From Acidobacteriota bacterium (GTDB lineage: Bacteria > Acidobacteriota > Terriglobia > Acidiferrales > UBA7541), in NCBI GenBank assembly GCA_003225315.1, contig QHZD01000034.1, positions 1 through 64,000 on the forward strand: 64,000 nt of DNA, written 5' to 3'. Positions 25,923 to 34,317 of this stretch are shown here, one piece after another. Position 1 is the stretch's first letter. The number at the start of each line of letters is the position of its first letter. Under the pieces are notes generated by a model. It saw nothing but the letters and a program-made list of their open reading frames with translations. It was not told the origin of the DNA and ran no database searches. The position numbers and the translations under genes are program-made.

Positions 25923-26093
25923 GTGTCCTCAAGCGAGCTAGAGTGGAATCCTCGAATCCAGCCAGTATAGGGAAGCGTACGAACTCGGTCAAAGACGCCG
26001 CGCAAATCCCTGAGTGAAAACTCGCGCTCCCGCCGCTTTCTCATCCTGAGCCTTGCTTCCTTTTGTCCCCTTAAGCCTCTCGAAAGTTTTCCT

Positions 26094-26121
26094 TTGACTT
26101 TTCAGTAATCCGTGATATACT
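26094..26121 (+). promoter_or_regulatory. Strong sigma70-like promoter, orphan
   Basis: TTGACT and TATACT with a 16-base spacer, each five of six to consensus. Transcription would begin near 26128 and meet a GC-rich hairpin within about 25 bases. Either it drives a very short RNA or reads through into larC. Confidence 0.5.
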
Positions 26122-26149
26122 TATTTTCGTATAAAACTGCATTTGGAGT

Positions 26150-26176
26150 GCGGGAGCTTGCTCCCGCCTTTCTTTT
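26150..26176 (+). terminator. Terminator-like hairpin (or REP-like element)
   Basis: GCGGGAGC and GCTCCCGC form an 8-bp stem around TT, followed by CTTTCTTTT. It looks like an intrinsic terminator on the plus strand, though no gene ends just upstream. Similar GGGAGC-nn-GCTCCC hairpins occur as REP repeats in other bacteria. Confidence 0.45.
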
Positions 26177-26406
26177 CCGGCCGCATCTCGGCTCCTACTA
26201 CTCCAAAACAACCAAAATCGCGTCCTTTAGAATCAATCAGTTATGAAATGCTTTTCTTGTAAGTCCTTTCCTTTGATATTCATGCAAATTGATGGGGGGG
26301 TGGCGGGGCACCAAGCTTTCGATTCCTCACCCAGCACTGCATTTGCCGAAGTATTCCTGAACTTTGCTTCGAGGCTCCGCTCGTCGGGTTCTCTTGGCCC
26401 GCATGT

Positions 26407-26435
26407 TTGACACTCTCTCCCGCCGCCGATACTAT
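26407..26435 (+). promoter_or_regulatory. Promoter of the larC operon
   Basis: TTGACA (perfect) and TACTAT (four of six) with a spacer of exactly 17 bases. The predicted 5' leader of larC is about 49 bases. Confidence 0.55.
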
Positions 26436-26490
26436 CAAGTCTTCTACAACGGGACTTGAACGGGGCAGGCAGTTCCCGCGGCAGATTTCC

Positions 26491-27678
26491 ATGAAACTAG
26501 CCTATTTTGATTGTTTTTCGGGCATTAGCGGTGACATGACTCTAGGCGCGTTGGTTGACGCGGGCTGCGATGCCGAACAACTCCGCTCAGGTTTGCGCGG
26601 CCTCCAGGTCCCCGGATGGGAGCTTTCTGCCGAAAAAGTCTGGAAAAACGGGATGGCCGCCACGTACGTCAAGGTCAAGACCGAAGATCAATCAAAGCAC
26701 CGCTCGCTCAGCGCCATTCTCGAGATTTTGCAGAAGTCACAATTAGCGCCTGACGTTCGCCACCACGCTGCAGAAATCTTCGTCAAGCTCGGTGAAGCAG
26801 AAGCCCGCGTACACGATGTCCCCATCGAGAAAATTCATTTTCACGAAGTGGGTGCCGTCGACGCTATTGTGGACATTGTTGGGGCATGCATCGGTTTCCA
26901 CGCCCTCGGTATTGAGAAATTTGCCTGCTCCGCTTTGAACGTCGGCGGCGGGACCGCCAAAATGGCCCACGGCGTTTTGCCCGTTCCCGCGCCTGCCACG
27001 GCGAACCTCCTGCAAGGCAAGCCAACGTATTCCAACGGTGTGCAAAGGGAACTCGTTACACCTACTGGTGCTGCCATCGTCGCCACTCTTTGCGATTCGT
27101 TCGGTCCGCAGCCGCCCATGAGCGTTTCCGCTATCGGCTATGGCGCGGGCACCGCCGATCTTGAAGGCCAGCCCAATGTTGTCCGCATTATGATCGGCGA
27201 AGCGGCCGAAAAAACCGTTGCCGGTTTCGACGAAGAAATCGCCGTCATTGAAGCCAATCTCGACGACATGAATCCGCAAATCTACGGCTACTTCTTGGAA
27301 AAAGCCCTGGCCGCCGGCGCCCTCGACGTGTACACCACGCCGGTGCAGATGAAAAAAAATCGTCCCGGCACCTTACTCACGGTTTTGTGCAAGCCGCAGG
27401 ATACCAACGCATTGATGTCGCTGATCTTTGCCGAAACAACGACCTTTGGCGCGCGCACTTACGGCGCACAGCGCCGCACGCTCCCGCGCGAATTCGTAAG
27501 AGTTGCCACAAATTTCGGCGACGTGCGCATCAAGATTTCCCGCGTGAACGGCTGTATCCTGCACGTTGCGCCCGAATACGACGACTGCCGCAAGCTTGCC
27601 GTCGAAAAAAACGTCCCTCTCCAGCGCGTGATCAGCGAAGCCCTCCGCGCCTATGAAACGGGCGGGAAAACAAACTAG
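26491..27678 (+). CDS. larC: Nickel-pincer cofactor nickel insertase LarC
   Basis: Cyclometallase of 395 residues that inserts nickel into the pyridinium dithiocarboxylate pincer to complete the nickel-pincer nucleotide cofactor of lactate racemase-type enzymes (CTP-dependent). Recognised by the N-terminal LAYFDCFSGISGDMTLGALVDAG, the His-rich HFHEVGAVDAIVDIVG, and EANLDDMNPQIYGYFLEKAL with TTPVQMKKNRPGTLL. It is intact as one frame, unlike species with a programmed frameshift. The ATG 26491 gives the usual family N-terminus; the ribosome site is weak. metG starts 2 bp after the stop. larE is about 8 kb away; no larA or larB is present here. Confidence 0.93.
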   Translation: MKLAYFDCFSGISGDMTLGALVDAGCDAEQLRSGLRGLQVPGWELSAEKVWKNGMAATYVKVKTEDQSKHRSLSAILEILQKSQLAPDVRHHAAEIFVKLGEAEARVHDVPIEKIHFHEVGAVDAIVDIVGACIGFHALGIEKFACSALNVGGGTAKMAHGVLPVPAPATANLLQGKPTYSNGVQRELVTPTGAAIVATLCDSFGPQPPMSVSAIGYGAGTADLEGQPNVVRIMIGEAAEKTVAGFDEEIAVIEANLDDMNPQIYGYFLEKALAAGALDVYTTPVQMKKNRPGTLLTVLCKPQDTNALMSLIFAETTTFGARTYGAQRRTLPREFVRVATNFGDVRIKISRVNGCILHVAPEYDDCRKLAVEKNVPLQRVISEALRAYETGGKTN

Positions 27679-27680
27679 AC

Positions 27681-29705
27681 ATGCCAGCCAACAAACCCAA
27701 GTTCTATCTGACCACGCCGATCTACTACACCAACGGCTTGCCGCACATCGGCCACACCTACTCGACCATCGTGTGCGACACCATCCGGCGCTACAAACGC
27801 ATGCGCGGCTACGACGTGGCGATGACCACCGGCACCGACGAGCATGGCGTGAACGTCGAACGCGCCGCGAAAAAAGCCGGCGTACCCGAATCGGAATTCG
27901 TCGCGAAAATGGCCGCGGAGTGGAAAGTGCTTTGGGACGAACTCGGCATTCCGAGCGACGAATTCATCCGCACCACGGATCTGAAGCACGCGCACACCGT
28001 GCAATGGCTTTTCAAGCTGTGCCGCGAAAACGGCTTCGTCTATCCCGGCCACTATACCGGGCAATACTGCATCTATGACAATGCTTATGTCGACGTAAAG
28101 CCTGGCGAAAATTGTCCCGATTGCGGCAGGCCCACGGAAACCGTCACCGAAGCCAACTATTTCTTCAAACTCTCTGCGTTTCAGAAGCCGCTTCTCAATT
28201 GGTACGCCAAGCATCCGGAGTTTATCCAGCCGGAATCGCGTCGCAACGAAATTCTCAGCTTTGTCGAGGGCGGCCTGCGCGATTTGAGCATCACTCGCAC
28301 TTCGGTTCGTTGGGGCATTCCTGTTCCCGGTGAAGAGCCGCACGTTTTTTACGTTTGGTTCGACGCGCTCACCGCGTATCTCAGCGCCGTCGGCGGTCCC
28401 AATTACGAAAAGCAAGGCTACTGGCCCGCCGACGTGCACATCGTTGGAAAAGACATCATCCGGTTCCATACCGTCTATTGGCCGGCATTCCTGATGGCCG
28501 CCGGTCTCCCGATCCCCAAGCAAGTCTGGGCGCATGGCTGGTTTCTGATGGACGCGGCTAAGATGAGCAAGTCCAAAGGAAATGTGGTGACGCCGCGCCC
28601 GATTGTAGGTGTGCTGGGCATGGACGCGCTTCGCTACTATCTCCTGCGCGAAACGGTATTTGGCCAGGACGGAAATTTCAGTTACGACACGCTCGTGACG
28701 CGTTACAACAGCGACCTGGCTAACGGCCTCGGCAACCTCGCCAGCCGCACCACAGCTATGATTGAGAAATACTTTGGCGGCTCAGTTCCGAACCCCTCGG
28801 ACGCGACCAAATTTACGTCGGACGATGAGAACCTGGACCAACAGGTCCGCTTGAGGGCTGATGTCCTGGCACGAGACGAAACTCCAATGGGGGCACTCTA
28901 TAGGCTTGAAGAGCTTGATTTTTCGCGTGCCCTAGAAGCAATTTGGTCGTTCATCTCCTCCGTAGATATGTATCTGACCTCAACGCAGCCATGGGTTCTC
29001 GCAGAGGATCCAACTAAGAAGGAGCGACTCGGGCGCGTGCTCTATACGGCGGCGGAATCCCTTCGCTTTATTGCTGTCCTTGCATATCCAGTCCTTCCCC
29101 AGACGGCCGAGAAGCTTTGGAAGCAATTGGGGCAAAATACAGCGATTGGATCGCAGAATCCTTCGGGCCTAACGTGGGGATCACTAAAGCCGGGCACGAA
29201 GATTGAAAAACCGCAGCCGCTTTTCCCACGCATCGAAAAAGCAGAAGCAATCGAGAGGATGGAATCCATGGAAAACGAACCACAAAAACAGTCTGCGCCC
29301 GTCACTCCTGCAACGCCCGCGACCATGCTCACCGCTGGCGGTGCTGCAGCGGCCACAGCGCCGGCCGCAAATGAAAAAATCGGCATCGAGGACTTTGCCA
29401 AAGTCGAAATGCGTGTCGGTCAGATCAAAACCGCCGAACGCATCGTTGGCGCGGACAAACTCCTGAAGCTCACCGTCGACATCGGCACCGAAATTCGCCA
29501 AATCTGCGCTGGCATCGCTCAGTATTATGAACCCGAAAAATTGATCGGCCGCAAAGTCGCTGTGGTGGTCAATCTCGCGCCGCGCAAGCTTCGTGGCGTC
29601 GAATCCAACGGCATGATCGTAGCCGCCTCAGTCGGCCCCGAGGGCCGCCCCGTCCTAGCCGGCTTCCCCGACGAAGACGTCGAAATCGGCGCCAGATTGA
29701 AGTGA
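27681..29705 (+). CDS. metG: Methionyl-tRNA synthetase with C-terminal tRNA-binding domain
   Basis: Class I synthetase of 674 residues. HIGH box GLPHIGHTYS near residue 20, a zinc-finger-like insertion with CPDCGRPTE, KMSKS box AKMSKSKGN (near 295), an anticodon-binding helical domain, a Pro/Ala-rich linker, and a C-terminal Trbp111-like OB fold (about 570-674, IEDFAKVEMRVGQIKTAE) that improves tRNA binding and allows dimer formation. ATG start 2 bp after larC. The stretch around 28800-29180 uses noticeably fewer G/C third positions than the flanks, which might reflect recombination; this is an impression, not a measurement. Confidence 0.96.
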   Translation: MPANKPKFYLTTPIYYTNGLPHIGHTYSTIVCDTIRRYKRMRGYDVAMTTGTDEHGVNVERAAKKAGVPESEFVAKMAAEWKVLWDELGIPSDEFIRTTDLKHAHTVQWLFKLCRENGFVYPGHYTGQYCIYDNAYVDVKPGENCPDCGRPTETVTEANYFFKLSAFQKPLLNWYAKHPEFIQPESRRNEILSFVEGGLRDLSITRTSVRWGIPVPGEEPHVFYVWFDALTAYLSAVGGPNYEKQGYWPADVHIVGKDIIRFHTVYWPAFLMAAGLPIPKQVWAHGWFLMDAAKMSKSKGNVVTPRPIVGVLGMDALRYYLLRETVFGQDGNFSYDTLVTRYNSDLANGLGNLASRTTAMIEKYFGGSVPNPSDATKFTSDDENLDQQVRLRADVLARDETPMGALYRLEELDFSRALEAIWSFISSVDMYLTSTQPWVLAEDPTKKERLGRVLYTAAESLRFIAVLAYPVLPQTAEKLWKQLGQNTAIGSQNPSGLTWGSLKPGTKIEKPQPLFPRIEKAEAIERMESMENEPQKQSAPVTPATPATMLTAGGAAAATAPAANEKIGIEDFAKVEMRVGQIKTAERIVGADKLLKLTVDIGTEIRQICAGIAQYYEPEKLIGRKVAVVVNLAPRKLRGVESNGMIVAASVGPEGRPVLAGFPDEDVEIGARLK

Positions 29706-30076
29706 GCGTCACTTTTCCACTCTTTGCCTTCGAAAAGGACGATAAGTCTATGCGTCTGATCGAAAGTGAAAGTCGGATTCTGTCGCGTCTAGAAGGAATC
29801 GACATCGAAAACGGTGAGTATGTTTTCTGGGATGCAAATGGTGAGGGAGTTTCTGTCGCCGTGTCAGTGGGTACGTTCAAAAGCAAGCTTGAGAGTGTGG
29901 CTTCATGTCCGTTAGCCTTTCCCATTCAAGATGCTTTCAAAGCGTATGCAATGAGTCTTGGGCTTTCTGAGGTCTTTGCAGAAACGACGCCGATGAGTAT
30001 TTGGCTTCGCATCCAGGCAGAAGTCGGACAACGCCCTAAAAAACGGAGTTATTTGTCCAGACTGTTTTCTAGTTGA
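29702..30076 (+). CDS. Small unknown protein downstream of metG
   Basis: A 124-residue protein I do not recognise. The first half looks like mixed beta strands (PLFAFEKDD, EYVFWDANGEGVSVAVSV), the second half an alpha helix, ending in a basic KKRSYLSRLFSS tail. There are no membrane segments. GTG 29702 overlaps the metG stop by four bases. An in-frame ATG at 29750 has AAGGA upstream and is an alternative. It lies in an operon-like string and overlaps the next long frame, so the context supports a real gene but gives no function. Confidence 0.6.
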   Translation: MSVTFPLFAFEKDDKSMRLIESESRILSRLEGIDIENGEYVFWDANGEGVSVAVSVGTFKSKLESVASCPLAFPIQDAFKAYAMSLGLSEVFAETTPMSIWLRIQAEVGQRPKKRSYLSRLFSS

Positions 30077-30084
30077 AGTATTGG

Positions 30085-30912
30085 ATGCCAATGGAACTGA
30101 TCGACTCCCACGCGCACATTGACTTCCCGCAATTCGCGGAAGACCGAGAAGCTATGCTCAAGCGCGCGCGCGCTGCTGGTGTGACCACTCTGCTTGCGAT
30201 TGGCACTGGTCCGGGTCCCGAGAAGCTCGATGCCGCGTTGCCTTTCGCCGAACAACACGATTGGATTTACTCGACGGTTGGAATCCATCCCCACGAAGCG
30301 AAGGAAGTGACGCAGCAACATCTGGATGAATTGGCCCGTCTGGCGAAGCATCCCAAAGTTATTGCCTGGGGCGAAATCGGCCTCGACTACTTTTACGATC
30401 ACTCTCCGCGCGAAGTGCAGCATCGCGTCTTTCGCGACCAAATGGCCCTCGCGCGGCAGGCGAAGCTGCCCATTGTCATTCACTGTCGCGATGCTTGGTC
30501 CGATTGTCTGAACGTGATTGAAGAACACTGGCGGCCCACAGGCCTTGGCGGAATTCTGCACTGCTTCACCAGCACGGTCGAGGATGCAAAGCGGGGAATC
30601 GATATGGGATTCCTGGTTTCCTTTGCGGGAAATTCAACCTATCCGAAAAGCCAGAACCTTCGCGATGTTGCGAAGGCTTTGCCGCTCGAGAACATTTTGA
30701 TTGAGACGGACTCTCCGTACCTTGCGCCGCAGCCCTGGCGCGGCAAGCGCAATGAGCCTGCCTACGTTGCGGAAGTGGCGCGCACGCTTGCGAGTGTGAG
30801 AAACTTGTCGCCGGACGAAGTTGCCGCCGCCACCTCGGAGAATTTTCGGCGCTTCTTCGGCCTTGCCCGGCCGGCAACTCTCGCGGCCCCAGGTCTCAAA
30901 AACAGGGATTAG
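30085..30912 (+). CDS. TatD-family metal-dependent hydrolase
   Basis: About 275 residues forming a TIM-barrel metal hydrolase of the TatD/YcfH DNase family. Metal-binding motifs: IDSHAHID at the N-terminus, GEIGLDYFYD, IVIHCRDAW, GILHCFTS and ETDSPYLAPQPWRGKRNEP. The family shows DNase or D-aminoacyl-tRNA deacylase activity; the exact substrate is unknown. It commonly sits right after metG, as here. I favour ATG 30085; ATG 30091 is equally possible and a TTG at 30073 less so. Confidence 0.93.
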   Translation: MPMELIDSHAHIDFPQFAEDREAMLKRARAAGVTTLLAIGTGPGPEKLDAALPFAEQHDWIYSTVGIHPHEAKEVTQQHLDELARLAKHPKVIAWGEIGLDYFYDHSPREVQHRVFRDQMALARQAKLPIVIHCRDAWSDCLNVIEEHWRPTGLGGILHCFTSTVEDAKRGIDMGFLVSFAGNSTYPKSQNLRDVAKALPLENILIETDSPYLAPQPWRGKRNEPAYVAEVARTLASVRNLSPDEVAAATSENFRRFFGLARPATLAAPGLKNRD

Positions 30913-30927
30913 ATCAGGAGATTTGCC

Positions 30928-31911
30928 ATCGCGCTGCTCACGGCTAAAGAGATTTTTGATCTCGTCCGCGACGACCTGCTCTCGGTCGAAGAAGAGCTTG
31001 CGCGGCAAACCGAAGCCGCCTTTCCACCGGTCTCCGAAATCACGGCCTACTTGCTGGGTGGAGGTGGAAAGCGCATGCGCCCCGCGCTCCTGCTTCTCTC
31101 CGCCAGCTACGCGGGTCTCAAAGATCGCAGCGCTATCCGTCTCGCGGCAGTCGTTGAGCTTCTGCACAGCGCGACGCTGATCCACGACGATGTCATCGAC
31201 AGCGCGGACACTCGCCGCGGCCGCCCCTCTGCCAATTCAAAATGGGGCAATCATCGCAGCGTCCTTACCGGGGACTGGCTGTACATGCAGTCGTTTCAGA
31301 TGGCGCTGGAAGAACGCAATTTTCGCATCCTCGACATTCTGATCGATCTGACTCAGAAAATGGTCGAAGGCGAACTGATTCAACTCGCGAAAATCGGGCG
31401 CATTGATGTGACCGAAGAAGACGCTTTGCGGCTGGCCACTTACAAGACCGCATGTCTTTTCAGCGGCTGCGCGCGGCTTGGCGCGGTGCTGGGTGGCCTC
31501 GAGGGGGAAGAAGAGCAAGCGCTCGCCGATTACGGAAAATATGCCGGCCTGGCGTTTCAACTTGTCGACGATTTGCTGGATTTTACAGCCTCCGCGGAGC
31601 AGCTTGGCAAACCCGTTCTCAACGATTTGAAAGAAGGAAAGGTTACACTACCTCTTATTTACGCGATGGAAAATGGTCATCGCGATGCGCGTGACCTGGT
31701 CGCGCGCGTGCTAGCTGAAAAAGAATTTAGTTCTGTGCGCTCCGAAACGATCGTTTCGCTCGTCCACGAATCCGGCGCGCTCGATCGCGCCCGCGCGCTC
31801 GCACAGGAGTATGCCTGCCGTGCCAAGGCCTGCCTCAATGGCGGCCCCGATTCCGAATATTCTCGTGCCCTCGCGACGCTCCCGGATTTTATTCTCGAAC
31901 GCGAGAACTAG
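30928..31911 (+). CDS. Polyprenyl diphosphate synthase with apparent ATC start
   Basis: Trans-isoprenyl diphosphate synthase that lengthens allylic diphosphates with IPP, probably for quinone side chains. First Asp-rich motif HDDVIDSADTRRGRPS, second VDDLLDF, and GGGGKRMRPALLLL. Any ATG, GTG or TTG start would begin at TTG 31051 and drop a well-conserved N-terminal helix. The frame is open upstream to a stop at 30910 and encodes KEIFDLVRDDLLSVEEEL, which fits the family. An AGGAG lies seven bases before ATC 30928, giving (M)ALLTAKEIFDLVRDD. So initiation at ATC, or a sequence error of ATG, is likely. It follows the TatD gene by 15 bp. Confidence 0.85.
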   Translation: MALLTAKEIFDLVRDDLLSVEEELARQTEAAFPPVSEITAYLLGGGGKRMRPALLLLSASYAGLKDRSAIRLAAVVELLHSATLIHDDVIDSADTRRGRPSANSKWGNHRSVLTGDWLYMQSFQMALEERNFRILDILIDLTQKMVEGELIQLAKIGRIDVTEEDALRLATYKTACLFSGCARLGAVLGGLEGEEEQALADYGKYAGLAFQLVDDLLDFTASAEQLGKPVLNDLKEGKVTLPLIYAMENGHRDARDLVARVLAEKEFSSVRSETIVSLVHESGALDRARALAQEYACRAKACLNGGPDSEYSRALATLPDFILEREN

Positions 31912-31925
31912 TCGCGCCAAGCGTC

Positions 31926-32861
31926 ATGCTGCCGTTCAAACTGGTCTATCACGAGCGCTACGATCTGAATCTTGGTCCGCACGTTTTCCCATCCCAGAAA
32001 TTCCGCCTCATCTATGAAATGCTTCTCCGCGAGGGACTCGCCAAGCAGGAAGATTTTGTGCGCCCAGATCCTGCGGCCGACGAAGACATTCTGCGCGTGC
32101 ACACTTCGGACTGGGTGCGCAAACTGAAAACCGGCACACTCACTGCCAGCGACGTGATGAAACTGGAAGTGCCGTATTCTCCAGAACTCGTCGAAGCAGT
32201 GTGGCTGGCCGCGGCCGGAACCATTCTCGCCGCGCAATCGGCCCTGCGCGATGGATTCGGTTCGAACCTGAGCGGCGGATTTCATCACGCGTATCCTGGC
32301 CACGGCGAGGGTTTCTGCGCCATTCACGATGTAGCTGTGGCGATTCGAAAACTGCAAGCTGACGGCGCAGCAAAAAAGGTGATGGTTGTTGACACCGACG
32401 TGCATCACGGCAACGGCACGGCCGCGATTTTCCGCAATGACCCCACAGTCTTTACGATTTCGATTCATCAGGAGAATAACTATCCGGCGCACAAGCCACC
32501 ATCAAGCATCGATCTGAACATGGCCGACCGCGCCGATGACGATGAATATTTGGGAGCGTTGATTCCCGCTGTGCAAAAGGCGCTTGACGAATTTCAGCCG
32601 GAGATTCTTTTTTATGTTGGCGGCGCCGATCCCTACTGCGAAGATCAGCTCGGCGGGCTGTCACTGACGAAAGAAGGATTGAAGCAGCGCGACCGCCAGG
32701 TTTTTGTGGATGCACGCCGCCGCAAAATTCCGGTAGCGACGACACTAGCTGGCGGCTACGCGCGCAGAGTCGAGGACACGGTTCGAATCCACGTCAATAC
32801 GATCCTGTCCGCTCGGGAAGTGGCTGAGAAATATTCGCACGAATCTTCGAAGAGCGCTTAG
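31926..32861 (+). CDS. Histone deacetylase-family deacetylase
   Basis: Protein of 311 residues of the arginase/deacetylase superfamily. Zinc-site motifs: GGFHHAYPGHGEGFC, VDTDVHHGNGTAAIF and a YVGGADPYCEDQLGGL segment supplying the second Asp. Bacterial members act on acetylpolyamines or acetyl-lysine; the substrate is unknown. It begins 14 bp after the polyprenyl synthase and is the last gene of the larC-metG string. It converges with the TlpA-like gene, 12 bp apart. Confidence 0.92.
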   Translation: MLPFKLVYHERYDLNLGPHVFPSQKFRLIYEMLLREGLAKQEDFVRPDPAADEDILRVHTSDWVRKLKTGTLTASDVMKLEVPYSPELVEAVWLAAAGTILAAQSALRDGFGSNLSGGFHHAYPGHGEGFCAIHDVAVAIRKLQADGAAKKVMVVDTDVHHGNGTAAIFRNDPTVFTISIHQENNYPAHKPPSSIDLNMADRADDDEYLGALIPAVQKALDEFQPEILFYVGGADPYCEDQLGGLSLTKEGLKQRDRQVFVDARRRKIPVATTLAGGYARRVEDTVRIHVNTILSAREVAEKYSHESSKSA

Positions 32862-32873
32862 GGCTCCGCGCGA

Positions 32874-34229
32874 TTAGGGTTCGGAATTTCCGGCGGAAGG
32901 GCTCTGCGGAGCCAGGGCGCGGCGCACGGCTGCGGTCAGATTGGCCTCAAAGGTGTCAGGCTCGAAACCATCGGAACGATAGGCGATTTTCCCGGCGCGA
33001 TCGATCACCATCACGGTTGGGAAGGAGTTGACGCTGAAGAACCGATCGAGACCATCTGCGAACACGACCTGTGTGTGCGGCTTGTCCTCTTCCAAATAGC
33101 CCTTCACCAGTGTTTCATCTTCGTCACAGTTGGCGGCTAGAAAGAGAACATCGGCATTCGACTGGAAATCCGCTCCGACGCGAGCAAACAATGGCTCCAG
33201 CGCGTGGCAAGGGCGGCACCAAGTGGCCCAGAAATTGAGGACAAGGATTTTTCCTCTCGTATCTTTCAGCGGGAAGGCCGTACCTTCGGGAGCTTTCCGG
33301 AGTGTGAAATCGGCGGGTTCGCGGGCGTCGGCATTTTTCTTCGGCTTTCCCGAGATAGAAGCCTGCGATACCTCATCGTAAGTGAGGAGCAGATACTCGC
33401 CTAATCCGGTGTCAGAGCCGTGAGTTAGCCGCCATACGTTGCCGAGCTTCTGCCGGATTTCGCGGCGGCTCGTGGTTTCATTCGTTGCATCGGCCAGAGT
33501 GAAGGCGCGAGCATATTGCTCAATCGCGCCTTTCAAGTCTTTTTTCATCTCGGCAATTTCACCGAGCTTTTCGGCGGCGGCCGAACTCGGGAGAATCTCA
33601 TAACTAGCCTCGAAGTCTTTCTGAGCCGCAGCCGTGTCCTTCAATTTCAGTTCGAGCCTTCCGCGCATGGTAAGCACGGACGTGCGATCGCGTTTCTTTT
33701 CAATGGCCCATTCTTGCGGTGAAATCTTCGGTGATTTTTCTCCGGGAGAGCCACGCTCGATAAATTCCAAAACGCGCGTGGCGTAGTTTGTGGCCCGGCG
33801 GAGAGCGCCTTCGTCGCCGGTCCGTTCGAGCAACTGAATGGTCAGAATGGTCATGGAAATATCGTCAGGACTCAGTGCGACGATGCGCTCTGCGTAAGCG
33901 GCGGCGCGAGCGTTGTCGCGCAATTTCAGGCAGGCTTCCACGAGCGCCCGGTAAACTTGTGGCCGCTGCCGCGAATCCGGATTCTCGTTCAGAAATGCCT
34001 CCAGATTCCGGACCAGCGCCACGCGATCGTTTCCGGAGTTGTTGAAGGCTTGCTGCAATTGTTCTTCAGATGATGGCTGCTTAGAGGAAGTATCTTGCCT
34101 GGACGCGGCTGCCTTCGACGATGGCCTCTTTTCATTTTGCGCCAGGGCGTGACCGCAAATTGGTGCGCCCGGAGCGGAAAGGAAAAGTATCCAGATTACA
34201 CACGCAGCATAGACGGGCTGGGAGGCCAT
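32874..34229 (-). CDS. TlpA-like thioredoxin-fold protein with TPR domain
   Basis: Exported protein of 451 residues. A signal peptide (about 1-30) and a Ser/Lys-rich linker precede TPR-like helices (about 55-260), then a TlpA/AhpC-TSA thioredoxin domain (about 305-440) with the redox motif FWATWCRPCHALEP and the cis-Pro region SFPTVMVIDRAG. It probably reduces or exchanges disulfides in the periplasm, with the TPR part giving partner binding. Such proteins often serve cytochrome c maturation, but no ccm gene is nearby. Confidence 0.9.
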   Translation of the reverse strand: MASQPVYAACVIWILFLSAPGAPICGHALAQNEKRPSSKAAASRQDTSSKQPSSEEQLQQAFNNSGNDRVALVRNLEAFLNENPDSRQRPQVYRALVEACLKLRDNARAAAYAERIVALSPDDISMTILTIQLLERTGDEGALRRATNYATRVLEFIERGSPGEKSPKISPQEWAIEKKRDRTSVLTMRGRLELKLKDTAAAQKDFEASYEILPSSAAAEKLGEIAEMKKDLKGAIEQYARAFTLADATNETTSRREIRQKLGNVWRLTHGSDTGLGEYLLLTYDEVSQASISGKPKKNADAREPADFTLRKAPEGTAFPLKDTRGKILVLNFWATWCRPCHALEPLFARVGADFQSNADVLFLAANCDEDETLVKGYLEEDKPHTQVVFADGLDRFFSVNSFPTVMVIDRAGKIAYRSDGFEPDTFEANLTAAVRRALAPQSPSAGNSEP

Positions 34230-34317
34230 ACCAGCGGGATTCTAAGACTATTGGGAAGAATTGTCGCTAGGTCTTAACTATTTTCCTTCGAGAGCAGGGC
34301 TTGGCGCGGGCAGAGCG

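Larger units (their letters stand above)
25923..26490. other. Gene-free spacer between argS and larC
   Basis: A 568-bp divergent spacer. It holds two plus-strand promoter-like sequences (26094-26121 and 26407-26435) and a hairpin (26150-26176). A 57-codon frame at 26243-26416 (MKCFSCKSFPLIF...) lacks a ribosome site and is not called. I see no RNA gene that I can name. Confidence 0.6.

Noticed and set aside
26243-26416. 57-codon frame MKCFSCKSFPLIF... before larC
   Set aside because: No ribosome site, no recognisable domain, and it runs into the larC promoter sequence.
26128-26490. Riboswitch in the larC leader
   Set aside because: I could not fit the sequence to any nickel/cobalt or other riboswitch core; only the simple hairpin is evident.
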